A stretch of 64,000 nucleotides of DNA from Akebia trifoliata (Eukaryota; Streptophyta; Magnoliopsida; Ranunculales; Lardizabalaceae): contig CM030710.1 in assembly GCA_017979445.1 (NCBI GenBank), positions 13,626,248-13,690,247 on the forward strand, in the 5' to 3' direction. The position numbers and the translations under genes were made by a program. Under the pieces are notes generated by a model, which did no database searches, was not told where the DNA came from, and worked only from the letters and a program-made list of their open reading frames with translations. This document shows positions 34,340 to 46,739 of this stretch, piece by piece (position 1 is the first letter of the stretch; every line of letters starts with the position of its first letter).

Positions 34340-36196
34340 CAATTGAGATCATGACATTTCAGATAGGCAATCAATCAGACCATGGCATATTAGATAAACA
34401 ATCAATCATGATAGTGCAAAATAGAACAAAAGTGATCAGGATAGCACACAAAACCAATCATCGACCAATCATTGAGATAAGCACAAGAATTAATTAATTT
34501 TTATGGTCCAATCAAAGGTTGCTTTTGGGTGGCCCAAAATAATTTGGGATTTCAAAGAATGTTAAATTGAAGATAGAATGATAATTGTTGAAATAAGAAG
34601 TTATGACCTCCCCCTTTAAAAAAAAAAAAAACTACTTTTCAAAGAAAAGAGATTATTTTTTTTAAACTATTGCTAATTACAAAAAAAACTAAGAACATAA
34701 TCTAAAACGAAAAAGATTCTACTGCCACACCAACTTGTACATTTAACCCAAGAAAGTATTAATCAACATCATGATGTGATGTGCCCCAAGTAGAAATTGG
34801 TATGACCATAGTAACCTAAAAAATAAAATAACAAATCACTCTACACACTCCATTAGAAAGGGTTGCCATCCAATCCTTTCTCTTCTATTTCTTATTTTTT
34901 GAAGCAAAACGAATTGTGCTGAAACAAAACAAAAGAAAAAAAACCTAAGTGCAAACTAACCTAGAGAGTTCTAGGTAACCAGAATTGGGTTTTCGAAAAT
35001 GAACTTGGGGTCAAACTATCTAACTCTCTATTTCTCGTAATCTTTAAAACAAAACCAGGTTTTGGGAGACAAAATCAAACCGTCCGCCATTAACGCTCCG
35101 TTAAAGCTCAAAATTGAAGCAAAAACATTTCGTGGAATGGCTTCTACAAATTCCATAAACCATGATTTTCCCTTGTTCCCTCGTTATCAATTCAAGAACC
35201 ACAAGATCTTTCATGTTGCAGGCTTGATCAAGAACGTAAAACTGTAGAGTACTTGATTCAAACAAAAAACCAGATCAGACTTTCAAAAAGAAACTAGCAT
35301 AAATTATTATTTTTTTTACACAAGATTTTTCTCGTTTGAGATCCCATTTTCACTTTAGATCAAGGGTTTTTCGTCAAACAAAACCAGCAAATTCTGAATT
35401 TTGCTTCGGTAGACAAAAGAACGATCGACCTCTGGCGATTTTGTTTAAGAATGAATCGATTTCAAGATGATCCCAACCTCCATATCTTTCCATTCGAATG
35501 AATCGAAAATCCTCCTCAAGTGTTAGGGGTTTTAAACTGATTGGAACAAGGGCTTCTCGAGTCTCTGTTGAAAAAGATGAACTTTGGGAGAAATTGAATT
35601 AAAACCAAAGGGTTTGAAAATCAAAAGAATTTTTTTACTAAACACACACCACCATGAAATCGATCTAAAATGATGGTTGTTGCAGTTGCCAACAACACAC
35701 TAAAAAAATATATATATATATAAATAAATAAAATATAATACTGTCAAAAAGATAAATTGCACACATCTAATAAAAATAAAAAGTTTTTTTTCTTTAAAAA
35801 AAATAATATTGCCAAAAGATAGATCAAACACACGCGTACAATAAAGGTTTTTTTTTTCGTGCTGTTGAAGGACAGATGCCGAAAAGTAAAAAGAAATAAA
35901 GAAAAACCCCCCCTTTAAAAAAAAAAAATCTCCATGCGTTAACAATCATTGATCCATCTTTAATAAAATTAACTTTTTAAAATCTTGCATCATTTAAGGT
36001 CACCCTAAGCGACCCTCGATTGAACCATGAAAAACAATATGTCAGGATAACATACTCAAAATCGAATCAAATGATGACAAAAGAAATAATACAACCAAAA
36101 AATATAAAATAAACAAAATAAACAAAATAAAATAAAAACTAGATCTATTTGGTAATGTATCAATATTTGGGACTTTTCAAGTTTGATCCTCAAAAC
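32824..36196 (-). mobile_element. OgF leader, without ORF1
   Basis: Non-coding leader between PBS and gag. The block 33415-34150 is the same one seen in OgA (640-1440) and OgH (60900-61650), but more decayed. Homology to the OgH gag-proximal sequence ends near 32945. Where OgH has an ORF1 of about 1.2 kb, OgF goes directly into leader sequence (about 33000-33420). Two TA microsatellites (34236-34256, 34318-34340) and several A-runs are present. No credible gene exists here. Confidence 0.8.
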
Positions 36197-36214
36197 TCCC
36201 CAGTAGAGTCGCCA
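36197..36214 (-). promoter_or_regulatory. Primer binding site (tRNA-Arg type) of OgF
   Basis: Minus strand TGGCGACTCTACTGGGGA differs by one base from the complement of the plant tRNA-Arg 3' end (TGGCGACTCTGCTGGGGA). It is separated from the LTR end (CTTTCA) by one base. Confidence 0.88.
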
Positions 36215-36215
36215 C

Positions 36216-37673
36216 TGAAAGCGCCCTCGATCCACGGGGTGTGTGAATCCGCTTTTGATTTTTGAGATTTGAGAGTCGCCACCTAGTTATTACGGTCTAG
36301 ATTTGAGCATTGACTCTAAATAGATTAAAATAACTAATTTACAAATAAAAAGAAACTAAGGTCCGGGATCACGTTACGAGATTGAAAGGTGTTAGGCACC
36401 AACCCCGCCCGGCAAACGCCGGTCTCTACTATTTTCCAAAAAATGATTACATAGTTAAAAGATCTAAAATAAATAAATAAAATAAAATAAAAAATAAAAG
36501 ATATACCTAGATGATCGCAACGACTTGTTCCCTCAGAGCTGGCGGAAGACTCTTCGTATGATATTCCTTGCTTTGTCTTCGTCAATAATCGACTTTGGAT
36601 CTCCAAGATAAAGTATCTTCTTCTTAGATCTGAGTGTTTCCTAATTTTTTGATAGATTTTTAAGTATTTTGGAAGGATTTATGGGTATTTTTTGGAGGAT
36701 TTCTGAGAGTTTTTGAACATAAACTAGGATTTGGATGATAGGTAGGGGGTTAAGACTTCAAAATCAGGGTTTAAAGAAGGCTACGAAGAAATTTTGACCT
36801 ACTTTTCTTAGGATTTTCTTTGACCTACGAGATTGGATTGTGGAGGCTCCTATTTATAGATGTTTTTTTAAGAGTTGGTGTTTAATTAGGTTTCTTTTAG
36901 ATAAGGTGAATTAGGGTTTTGAGTCTTATTTGATTGACTAGACTTCTTTAGATTAGGATTTTAATTCTTACGTACAATGAAAGAATATATTTTTAATTTT
37001 TGGAGAACCTCCCTTAATTATATTTTAATTCTTTAGGCCCCTAGATGGAGGGGTCTTTTAATAAATATTAGGGGGCTCCATTTAAATAAGTGGGCAACCA
37101 TCAACAATTTTTCCTAAGGGTTTGATTGATTGATTTTCTTTATTTAAAATTTTAACTTAAGGTTTCACTTTACATTAATTAATGTTTTATTTATTAATTT
37201 TAAAATTTTAAAATTTTAAAATTGAAAAATTATCGTTTTGTCCCTAAAGAGGACTTTTGTGCTGATGAGTCATTTTTCGTGGTTTTGAAATCTATTTTTC
37301 GTAAGGAATTCAATGGGATTATCGGTTTGTGTCATTTATGAATTTTTTGGTATGAAATGATTGTGAACCCTATGAGGGGCAGTTTCAAAATTTTCTCAAA
37401 TTTTGTGAAAATTGGCGAAACGGTTTATTTGATTTTAGTTTGTTATTTTATGTGTTCGAAAGGATTTTTCTAAGCGTAATGTAGGCTCTAAGGATGTTTT
37501 GATATTAGGGGTATTTTGGTAATTTAGACATTTTTTAGTGATTTTTATCATAAAGCTTCTTTTTGTTTGAAAAATGATGATTTCTACGTTGTGAGTCATA
37601 TTTTTCTAGCGTAGCGTGGTTTATAAAGTTTTACTTGTTTGAGATATCTCATCTGAATTTCTAAACATATCTA
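36216..37673 (-). mobile_element. 5' LTR of OgF, missing its first 100 bp
   Basis: Minus-strand LTR of the shorter subfamily, close to those at 8835-10436 and 14556-15315. It shares CTTACGTACAATGAAAGAAT near 36966 (plus-strand reading). The TATA box corresponds to plus-strand 36851-36858. It ends at 36216 next to the PBS. Its outer edge is cut: LTR position about 101 is joined to repeat F near 37674. The join removed about 100 bp of LTR and about 120 bp of F next to the original insertion point. Confidence 0.87.
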
Positions 37674-38689
37674 GATGTTTTAATGTGTTTTTATCAAACT
37701 TTACTTTTAAATTCGTGGGTGAGTCGAAGGATTCGAAAGACGAAAGAGAAACCGAAAAATGGGTTGAAAAATCAAAAATTCGCGAAGTTGTTCAGTGTTG
37801 TAGGCAGGAACTGTCGGTTCCATCGACACCTACAGAAGGCCATTCGGTCCATCCTCCTGACAGACAGAATGATGTTGTTGTTACCGACAGCTACCTATAG
37901 AAACGGCTTATCAGAACTGACTTCTGACTTTTGGCTTACTCTCCCCATAGCTTATACATGATTTCCTACCCTTTATTTAATTTTTTTACTTTCCATTTAC
38001 TGTAAGTTCTTTAATGAAATTAATGTTGGAATAATGGGAATGGTTTCAAGATCCAATCTCAAAGGATCAAAATCCAAAATTTGGTTTTAAGAACAAAACA
38101 TAAATTTTGACGTTTTCGACAAATTTTCAAAAGTAAATATCTTTCGCGTTACTTTGAATTAGACTATAAAAATTATATGGTGTCAAATCTCGTGCTAAAG
38201 GCTTTCATTTCTTAAAATCCATTTTCAATTTTGAGAACTTTAAAAAATTGAGTTTTCAACACTTAGCCAATTTTTCACCAGTTTTTCCAATTTTGACAGT
38301 TTGCCTTCATGTACCCATTAAGACTCTGTTTTAACAAAAAATTAATGGTTTTGTCGATTGAATGATCAAAGTAAAGTTGAAAGCTTGAAAAATAAAGGTT
38401 TTAGTTTGAAAATTTGATAAATGAATACACCGAAGAATAGGAAGGGGGATGAAACGGTAAAACGTCCAAATCACACCCGAGGGGTGATGTCTGCATTTTA
38501 CATTGTATGTTGTATGTAGGTTGTTGAAGGGATATCAAGGGATAATGAATGGTTGCATGTTTATTTAAATTCTGTTAGCACAGAATCGTTGAGTTCTGTT
38601 ATATATTTTAGGCCGGGGGGTCACGGTTGCATGGTAGGAACTGGATATTCATTCTCAACTGTATTATGTTAATTTCTCCTTTGGTTTTG

Positions 38690-38756
<67 letters not shown>

Positions 38757-39903
38757 TGAGCAGTTAAAGAGTCCACGAATGCCTAAATGGATAGTACGTC
38801 ATGTCATCCAGAGTAGTGTACTATTCTGAGATGTACGATAGGGACCACCAAGCTCATACGTGGTATGAGATACGTATGAGAGTAGAGTCACAACTGGAAT
38901 CCGGGTTCATTCCTTTCTATTTTTATCAATGAACGTGTATTGTAAAAGTGGTCGTATATGAATGAATTTATTTATTTTGAAAATCGCATTCTCGCCTTAT
39001 AGGCATAGACGAAGATGATTGGTCAATAATCACTAACAATCTAGTATTAGTCGAATATTCTGACACATCGAAAAGAGACCCATTGCTTACGGTCACATCA
39101 AACGGCCCACCTGAGTCGGATAAATAGTCACCAAGTGTGGTAAGCGTAGCGAGCGACTACAAAATCAGGAACTAAAAGTCAGATTTATGTAGTAATATCA
39201 TGTCCAGACTGGAAATGATCCAGTCGTGAATCCCAACTCTCTAATTCTAGTACTCCACCGTTGTATAATATGTATATGTTGTTATATTTCGAATTATAAA
39301 TTGAAAAACATGTCTACTATTTCAATGCTGTCAATTATATTTGCATAAGAATGAAAATTTATAATGAGTATGGATGACTGATGCTATGTGGTATTTTAAA
39401 TTGTTTAGTTGCTCATCCCTGGTTATATATACCAGTTAATCCTAATTTGATTTGTAAAGCTTGCATATTTTGAAATGTATCAGTATGATTACTCGATCAC
39501 GTTAGGTAAGGTTATTAGTAGGAATTGTTTGTAAATCTACTAGGTAACCCTTGTTACTCACCCTTTACTTTCCATTTTTTTATAGCTTTAGAGCCTACAG
39601 TCAGAAAGGCACTCATAGAGCCATCGAGCGAGGATCATCTAGTGGGCCATATCGACGACCAGAGTCCATTATCCGGTGCGCATTGGGACTACTTCCTTTA
39701 GGAGTCTGTTCGTCCTAGGTGGTGTATATAGTGTTTAGGGCCAAGTGATAGGGCTATGTTAGAGTGAGGATAAGTTTTTGTAATCCTGTATACTTTACCA
39801 TTTTGTGCAATTCTGATCTAACCTTATGCCATTCGTAACTTACTATCTTCCGTACCTTATATCATCTTGACATCTGTTATATTCAAGTTTGGTTAGATAT
39901 TGG
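37674..39903 (-). repeat. Repeat F, copy F2 (inverted, both ends missing)
   Basis: Reverse complement of about 51930-54140 of the full F copy. It matches over the block with CCACTTTTACAATACACGTT, the CATCACCCCTCGGGTGTGAT phrase (reverse complement at 38472-38491) and others. Its left edge abuts the truncated OgF LTR and its right edge is broken by the insertion of OgG. A long TA microsatellite occupies 38692-38752. Frames at 37683-37961 are not believed to be genes. Confidence 0.83.
38692..38752. repeat. (TA)n microsatellite
   Basis: About 30 TA units with one interruption (TAATA near 38721), inside repeat F2. The full F copy has only a short TATATGATTT there. Confidence 0.95.
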
Positions 39904-41673
39904 TGAAAGCGCCCTCAATCCGCGGGGTACGCGAATTCACTTTCGACCTTTGAGGTTTGGGAGTCGCCACCTAGTTATTATGGTCTAGGAACTGAACGTT
40001 GACTCGAAACGGATAAAAACAACTAATCTACTAAAAAAATACTAAGTCCCGGGATCACATTACGGGGTTGGAAGGTGTTAGGCACCAACCCCACCCAATA
40101 AACGCCAGTCTCTACTAATTTCCAAATAAAACTACATTGCTTACAAGACCTAAATAATAATAAAAAAATAAAAAAAATTAACTTTTTCGAATGCAACGAT
40201 TTTGGTCTCTCAAATCTAATAGAACAACTCCTTGTATAGTATTCCTCACTTCGCTCTGTTGCCGGATCTGATTTCAAATCTCAAAGTTGAGGTATCTTCT
40301 TTTTGGATCTTTGAGTTTTCAAATTTTTTTTTTATGGATTCTAAGGTATTTTAGAAGGGTTTTTGGATGTTTTTTGAGCTAAAGTTAGGGTATGGATGTT
40401 AGGTAAGGAGTTAGGACTTCAAAATTAGGGTTTTGGGGAGGTTGGGGAGGTTCATTGACCTACTTTTTCTAGGATTTATTTTTTCATCCGAAAATAGGTT
40501 GTAAGGACCCCTATTTATAGATTTTTTAAATGCTTGTTTTGATAAAGTTAGTGTTTAATTATAATTATTTTAGAGAGAGTTATTGTTTATTTAGAATTGT
40601 TTTAAATGGAGTTATTATTTAGTTAGAATTCTATTAAATAGAGTTATTATCTAATTATGACTGTTTTAAATAGAATTATTATTTAATTAGAACTCTGTTA
40701 GGGTTTTGACTTTTAGTCTCATTAGATTGACTTTAAGATTTTGACTTTAGTCTTACTTGGTTGACTTTAATATCTTGACTTTAGTCTTACTTGATTGACT
40801 TTAAGATCTTGACTTTAGTCTTACTTGATTGACTTTAAGATTGACATTAGTCTTACTTGATTGACTTTAATTTCTTGACTTTAGTCTTACTGGATTGACT
40901 TTAAGATTTTTGAGAACCCCCCTTTATCATATCTTTAATTCTTTGGGCCCCCACATGAAGGGGTCCTTTAATAAATATTTGGGCAACCATCAACAAATTT
41001 GCCAGAGAGCATGATTGATCGATTTTTTAGTTCAAATTTTTAAATTAATTTTATTAAGTTTCACTTTACATTATTTAATGTTTTATTTATTAATTTTAAA
41101 ATTTTTAATTGAAAAATTATCGTTTTGCTCCTGAAGAGAACTTTTGCGTTTCAAATCGATTTTTGATGTTCTAAGATGTTTTACAATCGATTTTTCATAA
41201 GGAATTCAATGAGAATATTGGTTTGTGTCATTTATTAAATTTTTTGTGCAAAATGGTCGTGAACTTTATGAGGGGCATTTTTATAATTTTGTCAAATTTT
41301 GTGAAAATTGGCGAAATGATTTATTTGATTTCTACTTGTTGTTTTATGTATTTAAAAGGATTTTCCTAAGAGTAATGTAGGCTCTAGGGATGTTTTGAGA
41401 TTAGTGGTATTTTGGTAATCTGGTCATTTTTAGTGATTTTTATCGTAAAGCTTCATTTTATCTGCAAGATGATGATTTCTATGTTTCTGGGGTCATATTT
41501 TCCTAGTGTAGCGTGGTTTCTACAGTTTTGTCAGTTCGAGATACTTAATCTGGATTTATGAAACATATCTGGTAACAAAATAAAGCATTGGAATAAACAT
41601 CCATCATTGGGAACCGTTGCAATCGGGTTGACAAGTTGATTAATCAGGCGGATGCAAAAATGGGATGTCTACA
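39904..41673 (-). mobile_element. 3' LTR of OgG (1770 bp)
   Basis: Minus-strand LTR. Its start TGTAGACATCCC is at 41673, after the polypurine tract, and its end GGCGCTTTCA is at 39904. The TATA box corresponds to plus-strand 40512-40519. It carries the TTGACTTTAGTCTTA minisatellite (40700-40905). It is inserted in repeat F2. Confidence 0.92.
40700..40905. repeat. LTR-internal minisatellite (OgG)
   Basis: About five copies of a 38-46 bp unit centred on GACTTTAGTCTTACTTGATT, the same family as at 4136-4432. Confidence 0.85.
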
Positions 41674-41688
41674 GATGCCCCTCTTTGA
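41674..41688 (-). promoter_or_regulatory. Polypurine tract of OgG
   Basis: On the minus strand ATCAAAGAGGGGCATC lies directly before the LTR start. It is the same motif as in OgB and OgD. Confidence 0.85.
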
Positions 41689-41954
41689 TAGAGGGTTGAC
41701 CCAAGCTAGATAGCAAACCTATTTTGGTAGATAGTGTGATATCCGAATGCCAAAGCTAGTGACAGTTCATTTTGCAGCTTGATTTAACGATTCGTCAGGA
41801 TGTTCGGATCCTTGAGGGTAAAACTCTCCTCAAACTAAAAAGTTGTCAGGTCCTTGAGCGAGAACTCTCATTGACAGTGTCAGATCCTTGAATTTTAAAT
41901 AGTTTTCCTTAACTAAAAAGTACAAGTGTGTGTACGGTATGAAACTGAGTAAAA

Positions 41955-42760
41955 ATTGAGCATAATTCGAAGAAAACCCTTGGCAGTATCTAGGCATAAT
42001 TCCAAAAAAGCCCTCGGTGGCATCTACGCAAAAATCCAAGTTAACCCTTGGCGGCAACTGAGCAAAATCCAAGATAACCCTTGGTGGCAATTGAGCAAAA
42101 TTCAAGATAACCCTTGGCGGCAACTGAGCAAAATCCAAGATAACCCTTGGCGGTATCTGAGCAAAATTCAAGTTAATCCTTGACGGCAACTGAGCAAAAT
42201 CCAAGATAATCCTTGACGAAAACTGAGCAAAATCCAAGATAACCCTTGGTGGCATCTGAGAAAAATCCAAGTTAACCCTTGGCAGCAACAGAGCAAAATC
42301 CAAGATAACCCTTGGCGGCATCTGAGCAAAATCCAAGTTAAACCTTGGCAATAACTGAGCAAAATCCAAGATAACCCTTGGCGGCAACTGAGCTAAATCC
42401 AAGATAACCCTTGGCAGCATCTAAGAAAAATCCAAGATAACCCTTGGCGGCAACTGAGTAAAATCCAAGATAACCTTTGGTGGCAGCTGAGTAAAATCCA
42501 AGTTAACCCTTGGCAGTATCTGAGCAAAATCCAAGATAACCCTTGGCAGTAACTGAGCAAAATCCAAATTAACCCTTGGCGGTAATTGAGAAAAATCCAA
42601 GTTAACCCTTGACGGCATCTAAGCAAAATCCAAGTTAATCCTTGGCGGCAACTGAGTAAAATCTAAGATAACCATTGGTGGCAACTGAGCAAAATCCAAG
42701 ATAACCCTTGGTGGCATCTGAGCAAAATCCAATTTAACCCTTGGCAGCAACTGAGCAAAA
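41955..42760 (-). repeat. 33-bp tandem array in the OgG 3' UTR (about 24 copies)
   Basis: Unit on the plus strand: GAGCAAAATCCAAGATAACC then CTTGGCGGCAACT (33 bp). Because 33 is a multiple of three, long open frames run through it (41830-42420, minus strand, 196 codons of an 11-residue repeat). The two leftmost units near 41955-42025 (GAGCATAATTCGAAGAAAAC, GGCATAATTCCAAAAAAGCC) are closer to the 34-bp unit of OgH than to the rest of this array. Confidence 0.93.
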
Positions 42761-43557
42761 CTGGCAGAGGAATGAATGAATTTTGAGAAAGAATGAATAA
42801 ATCTGGAAGAGAATAATCAAATCCAAGAATGAATGGATCTGGAAAAGAATCTGGGAATGAAAGAATGCCATATCTCTTACTCTAGGTAAATGAGTTATTA
42901 GTTAATCTCTAGGCACAACCAAATGTGAGATTCGAAGTGCTTTTGCTTGAACCTCAAGGTTTATCCAAAAGTTTTATGAATTTAAAACCTGAGTTTTTAT
43001 TTCTTTTGAACCTCAAAGATTTTTTGAAAAATTGTTATCAAAAGGGTAACCTTAAGTTTGAGGGTTCCCAGTATCTCTTAGGATTAACATTGCTCAACTT
43101 TAAAGATAAAATGCCCCTTGTTTGACAGGAAACATGACATTAGAGATAATTGAACACATCATGTAAAAAGTAAAAAAAATGCCCCTCGTATAAGGGGAAA
43201 AAGCTACATATCAGAGAAAAAAAATGCCCTTTGTATGAATGTTTGAAATATTTGATTACCATAAGCGCAATAAAGATTCAACTTTTAATTTTGATTAATT
43301 TTATTGAAGATTTTGAGTCCGGCTCAAGAGAACGAAATTATTTCCTTTTGAGACTCATCATAGAATTCACCCTTCTCTCCTTTGGTTCACTTGGACAAGT
43401 AAAAATCTTTAGATTGATCGTAGACAAGATACTTGTGGCTTCTGAGTCTATGCCTAGTTTAAGCTAAGTATTGAACTTGATTATTCGGACTTATGATGTT
43501 TAAGCTCGGATCGCTCTTAGCTTTTCTTCTTTTTTGCTTTGTTACTCTAAATTTTGC

Positions 43558-43755
43558 GTAAATCGCCTTTTCAGGTTTTCGATCTAGCGAGCATGCTCTA
43601 ATTTTTTCCTAGATCGCCTTTTTAGGTTTTCGACCTAGTGACCTTTTTCTTTTTTATTTGCTTTAATTATTGCCAAAGTCGTCCTTTCAGATTTTTAACC
43701 TTGTGAGCTTGCCTTAATTTTTGCCTAAGTCGCCCTTTTCAGGTTTTCAACTTAG
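43558..43755 (-). ncRNA. Four copies of a 3' UTR stem-loop unit (OgG)
   Basis: Plus-strand coordinates of the arms: 43725-43730 with 43750-43755 (CTAAGT/ACTTAG, perfect); 43674-43679 with 43698-43703 (pairs fully with one G-U on the minus strand); 43609-43614 with 43633-43638 (CTAGGT/ATCTAG on the minus strand, one G-U); 43558-43563 with 43582-43587 (five of six). Inner hairpins on the minus strand include CCU-GAAA-AGG and UCU-GAAA-GGA. Confidence 0.55.
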
Positions 43756-44273
43756 CAAGTTTTTTTTTTTTTCTTCCCTTTTGAACTTCTGGAGTTACTG
43801 TCTAATCATACTTTCCTACCTTCCTTGACTTTTTCACACGGTACTTAGGAGGACTTTTATAGGTAGGCTTAAGACTGGATATAAAAAAAAAGGAATTTTG
43901 AGGCTCAAAAATCCAAATGCCCCTTGTGTGGCATTTCTTTTTAAATTCTTTTCTTTTTCTTTGAATTTTCTTCCCCATTTTGAATGATATATATTTTTCT
44001 TTCAATTTTTTCTTTTTATATTTTATCTTTGTTAGGGAATCTATTTTTTTATTTTGATGTGGTCTGGCCTGAAGTAACTTTTCAGGTTGCCTACGTACTC
44101 CAGAATTTTGGGATCAGACCAAGCCGAAGTTCGAATGCTTCCCTCCCTTAGGTTAGGTGATCGGGTTGAGAAATAAAAATGTATAATTTTTTTTTTAAAA
44201 GATTGTAAAGGGGTTGAGAAATGATATGTTGAACTAGGTAATAGGAGAATTGATTTGGCCAAAGATGGCCTCC

Positions 44274-44695
44274 TTAAATGTAGTACCGTTTGATTTGGTC
44301 AAAGTTGGTTGGTTCTGGTAATTCGATTCCATCATGATCTTGAAGTCTGACAGATTTTCTTGGCAATATTTCCTTGATGATGAACGGACTTCCCCAATTT
44401 GGTTTGAACTTCCCTCTAGGGTCAAAGATAGGTGCCCGATTTTCTTTGAGTACCAAATCCCTGACTTGTAAGTGACGGGCCTTGATCTTTTGGTCAAACG
44501 CATGGACGACTCTTCTTTGATAATCTTGTACGTGATATAGAACTCTAAGTTGTTTTTCTTCAATCAAGTTTAGCTCTTCATACCGATGACGGACCAAGTA
44601 TGTTTATAATAATGGACTTTCCATAAAGACCTTGTGATATGAAATTTTCATCTCAACTGGTAAGATTGCTTTCATATCATACATTAGAGAGTAGG
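44274..44695 (-). pseudogene. OgG integrase C-terminal end
   Basis: Minus-strand fragment starting SLMYDMKAILPVEMKISYHK at about 44690. After one stop it continues as the 107-codon frame 44597-44274 (YEELNLIEEKQLRVLYHVQD ... FKPNWGSPFIIKEILPRKSV, then FDQIKRYYI). It matches OgH 49001-49440. The N-terminal part is displaced beyond the right window edge by the OgH insertion at 44696. The flank 44691-44695 (GTAGG) should be one copy of the OgH target duplication. Confidence 0.88.
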
Positions 44696-46435
44696 CAAAA
44701 GTGCCCTCGATCCACGGGGTACGCGGATCCGCTTTCGACCTTTGAGGTTTGGGAGTTGTCACCTAGTTATTACGGTCTCGGAACCGAATACTGACTCTAA
44801 ACGAATAAAGAAACTAATCTACTAAAGAAAAACTAAATCCGGAGTTCACATTACGGGGTTGGAAGGTGTTAGGCACCAACCCCGCCCGGTCAATGGCAGT
44901 CTCTACTTATCCCAAATAAGATTACATTGCTAACAACAAAACCTAAATAGAAAAATAACAGAAATTTTACCTTCAATACACAAAGATCTTATTCCCTCAG
45001 ATCTGACAAAAACTTCTCCTTGTACCGTATTCCTTACTTCATTCTATCTCCGGATCTGATTTCAGATCTCCGAGGTAAGGTATCTCTTCCTTAGATCTGG
45101 ATTCTTTGAATTTTGATATCAATTTTGGGGTCTTTTTGAAGGGCTTCTAGGTATTTTTCAGGCTAAAATTAAATTATGAGTGTTAGGTAAGGAGTTAGGA
45201 CTTCAAATTTAGGGTTTGTGGGAGGCTAGGGAGGCTTTTTGACCTACTTCTCTTAGGGTTTATGATTTGATACGAAAATAGGGTGTGAGGACCCCTATTT
45301 ATAGATTTTTTTAAGGATTGATTTAGATAAAATTAGTGTTTAATAAGAATTCTTTTAGTTAGAGTTGTATTTTAGTTAGAATTGTTTTAAGTAGAGTTGT
45401 ATTTTAATTAGAATTATTTTAGGTAGAGTTCTATTTTAGTTAAAACTCTATTAAATAGAGTTATTATTTAATTAGAATTCTATTAGGGTTTTGACTTTTG
45501 GTCTTATTTGATTGACTTTAAGATTTTGACTTTTAGTCTTAATTGATTGACTTTAAGATTTTGACTTTAGTCTTAATTAATTGACTTTAATTTTGACTTT
45601 AGTCTTACTTGATTGACTTTAATACCTTGAATTTAGTCTTGCTTGATTGACTTTAATTTTTTGGAGAACCCCCCTCTATTATATCTTTAATTCCTTGGAC
45701 CCCCAAATGGAAGGGGTCCTTGAATAAATATCTTGGCAACCCTCAAGAATTTTGTCTGAGAGTCTGATTGATCGATTTTTTTAGTTTAAAATTTTGAAAT
45801 TAATTTTTTAATGTTTCACTTTAATTATTTAATATTTTATTTATTAATTTTGAAAATTTTAATTATGAAAATTGTGAAATTATCGTTTTACCCTTGGAGA
45901 GGACTTTTCGCGTTTTAAGTCGGTTTTTTATGTTCTAATATGTTTTAGAATCGATTTTTCATAAGAAATTCAATGGAAATATTGGTTTGTGTCATTTATG
46001 AAGTTTTTGTGTGAAACGATCATGAACTTTATAAGGGGCATTTTTGTAATTTTTTAAATTCTGTGAAAATTGGCAAAATGATTTATTTGATTTTGATTTG
46101 TTGTTTTATATGTTTGAATGGGTTTTTCTAATCGTAACGTAAGCTTTAGGGTTTTTTTAATGTTAGGGGTATTTTGGTAATTTGACCATTTTTAGTGATT
46201 TTTATCGTGAAGCTTCTTTTTGTCTGAAAAATGATGATTTCTAAGCTTTTGGGGTTATATTTTCTTATCGTAGTGCAATTTCTACAGTTTTGTTAGTTCG
46301 AGATACCTCATCCGGATTTCTGAAACATATCTAGTAACAAAATAAAGCATTAGAATAAACATCCATCATTGGGATCCGTTGCGATCGAGTTGACGAGTTG
46401 ATTAATCTAGCGGATGCAAAAATGGGGTGTCTACA
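44696..46435 (-). mobile_element. 3' LTR of OgH (1740 bp)
   Basis: Minus-strand LTR from 46435 (TGTAGACACCCC) to 44696, where the usual CA end is mutated to TG. The TATA box corresponds to plus-strand 45296-45303 and the minisatellite is at 45490-45655. Over the 95 bp where the 5' LTR is visible (63906-64000), I count about 13 differences. That suggests an old insertion if both LTRs belong to one element. Confidence 0.9.
45490..45655. repeat. LTR-internal minisatellite (OgH)
   Basis: About four copies of the TTTTGACTTTAGTCTTAATT type of unit, as in the OgA and OgG LTRs. Confidence 0.82.
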
Positions 46436-46450
46436 GATGCCCCTCTTTGG
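46436..46450 (-). promoter_or_regulatory. Polypurine tract of OgH
   Basis: Minus strand CCAAAGAGGGGCATC directly before the LTR start at 46435. Confidence 0.87.
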
Positions 46451-46739
46451 TAGAGGGTTGAAGCAAACTAGATAGCAAATCTACTTTAGTAGATAATGCG
46501 ATATTTGAATGCCAAAGTTAGTGACAGTTCATTTTGCAGCCTGATTTAGCAATTCGTCGGGGTGTTCGGATCCTTGAGGGTAAAGCTCTCCCCAAATTAA
46601 AAGGTTGCCAGGTCATCGAGTGAGAACTCTCACTAGCAGTGTCAGATCCTTAAATTTTAGAAAATTCTCCTTAACTCATGTAACAACTGTGCAAGTGTGC
46701 GACTTAAATCTGTGACAAATTTTAAAGAGTTTAAGTTGG

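Larger units (their letters stand above)
41689..44273 (-). mobile_element. OgG 3' untranslated region
   Basis: Non-coding, between the integrase stop (about 44274) and the polypurine tract. In minus-strand order it holds a GGCCATCTTTGGCC segment, a GATGTGGTCTGGCC-containing block (plus-strand 44058-44071), four stem-loop units (43558-43755), an A/T-rich middle shared with OgH (42900-43500), a 33-bp tandem array (41955-42760) and the conserved tail (41690-41930). The plus-strand frame at 43231-43467 has a counterpart in OgH but lies antisense to the element and is not taken as a gene. Confidence 0.82.

Noticed and set aside
37683..37961. Pair of plus-strand frames, with a partner at 14202-14441 on the other strand
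   Set aside because: Both fall in repeat F. The frame is shared only because the repeat is, and it is not open in the full copy F1.
41830..42420. 196-codon frame with an 11-residue repeat (LPPRVILDFAQ) as a repeat protein
   Set aside because: It is the direct outcome of a 33-bp tandem array in a 3' UTR. Other frames through the same array are open too, and no start context or upstream gene structure supports it.
43231..43467. Plus-strand frame conserved at 47723-48139 (LLILINFIEDFESGSRE) as a small gene
   Set aside because: It is antisense to OgG and OgH, inside homologous 3' UTRs, and is disturbed by indels between the copies.
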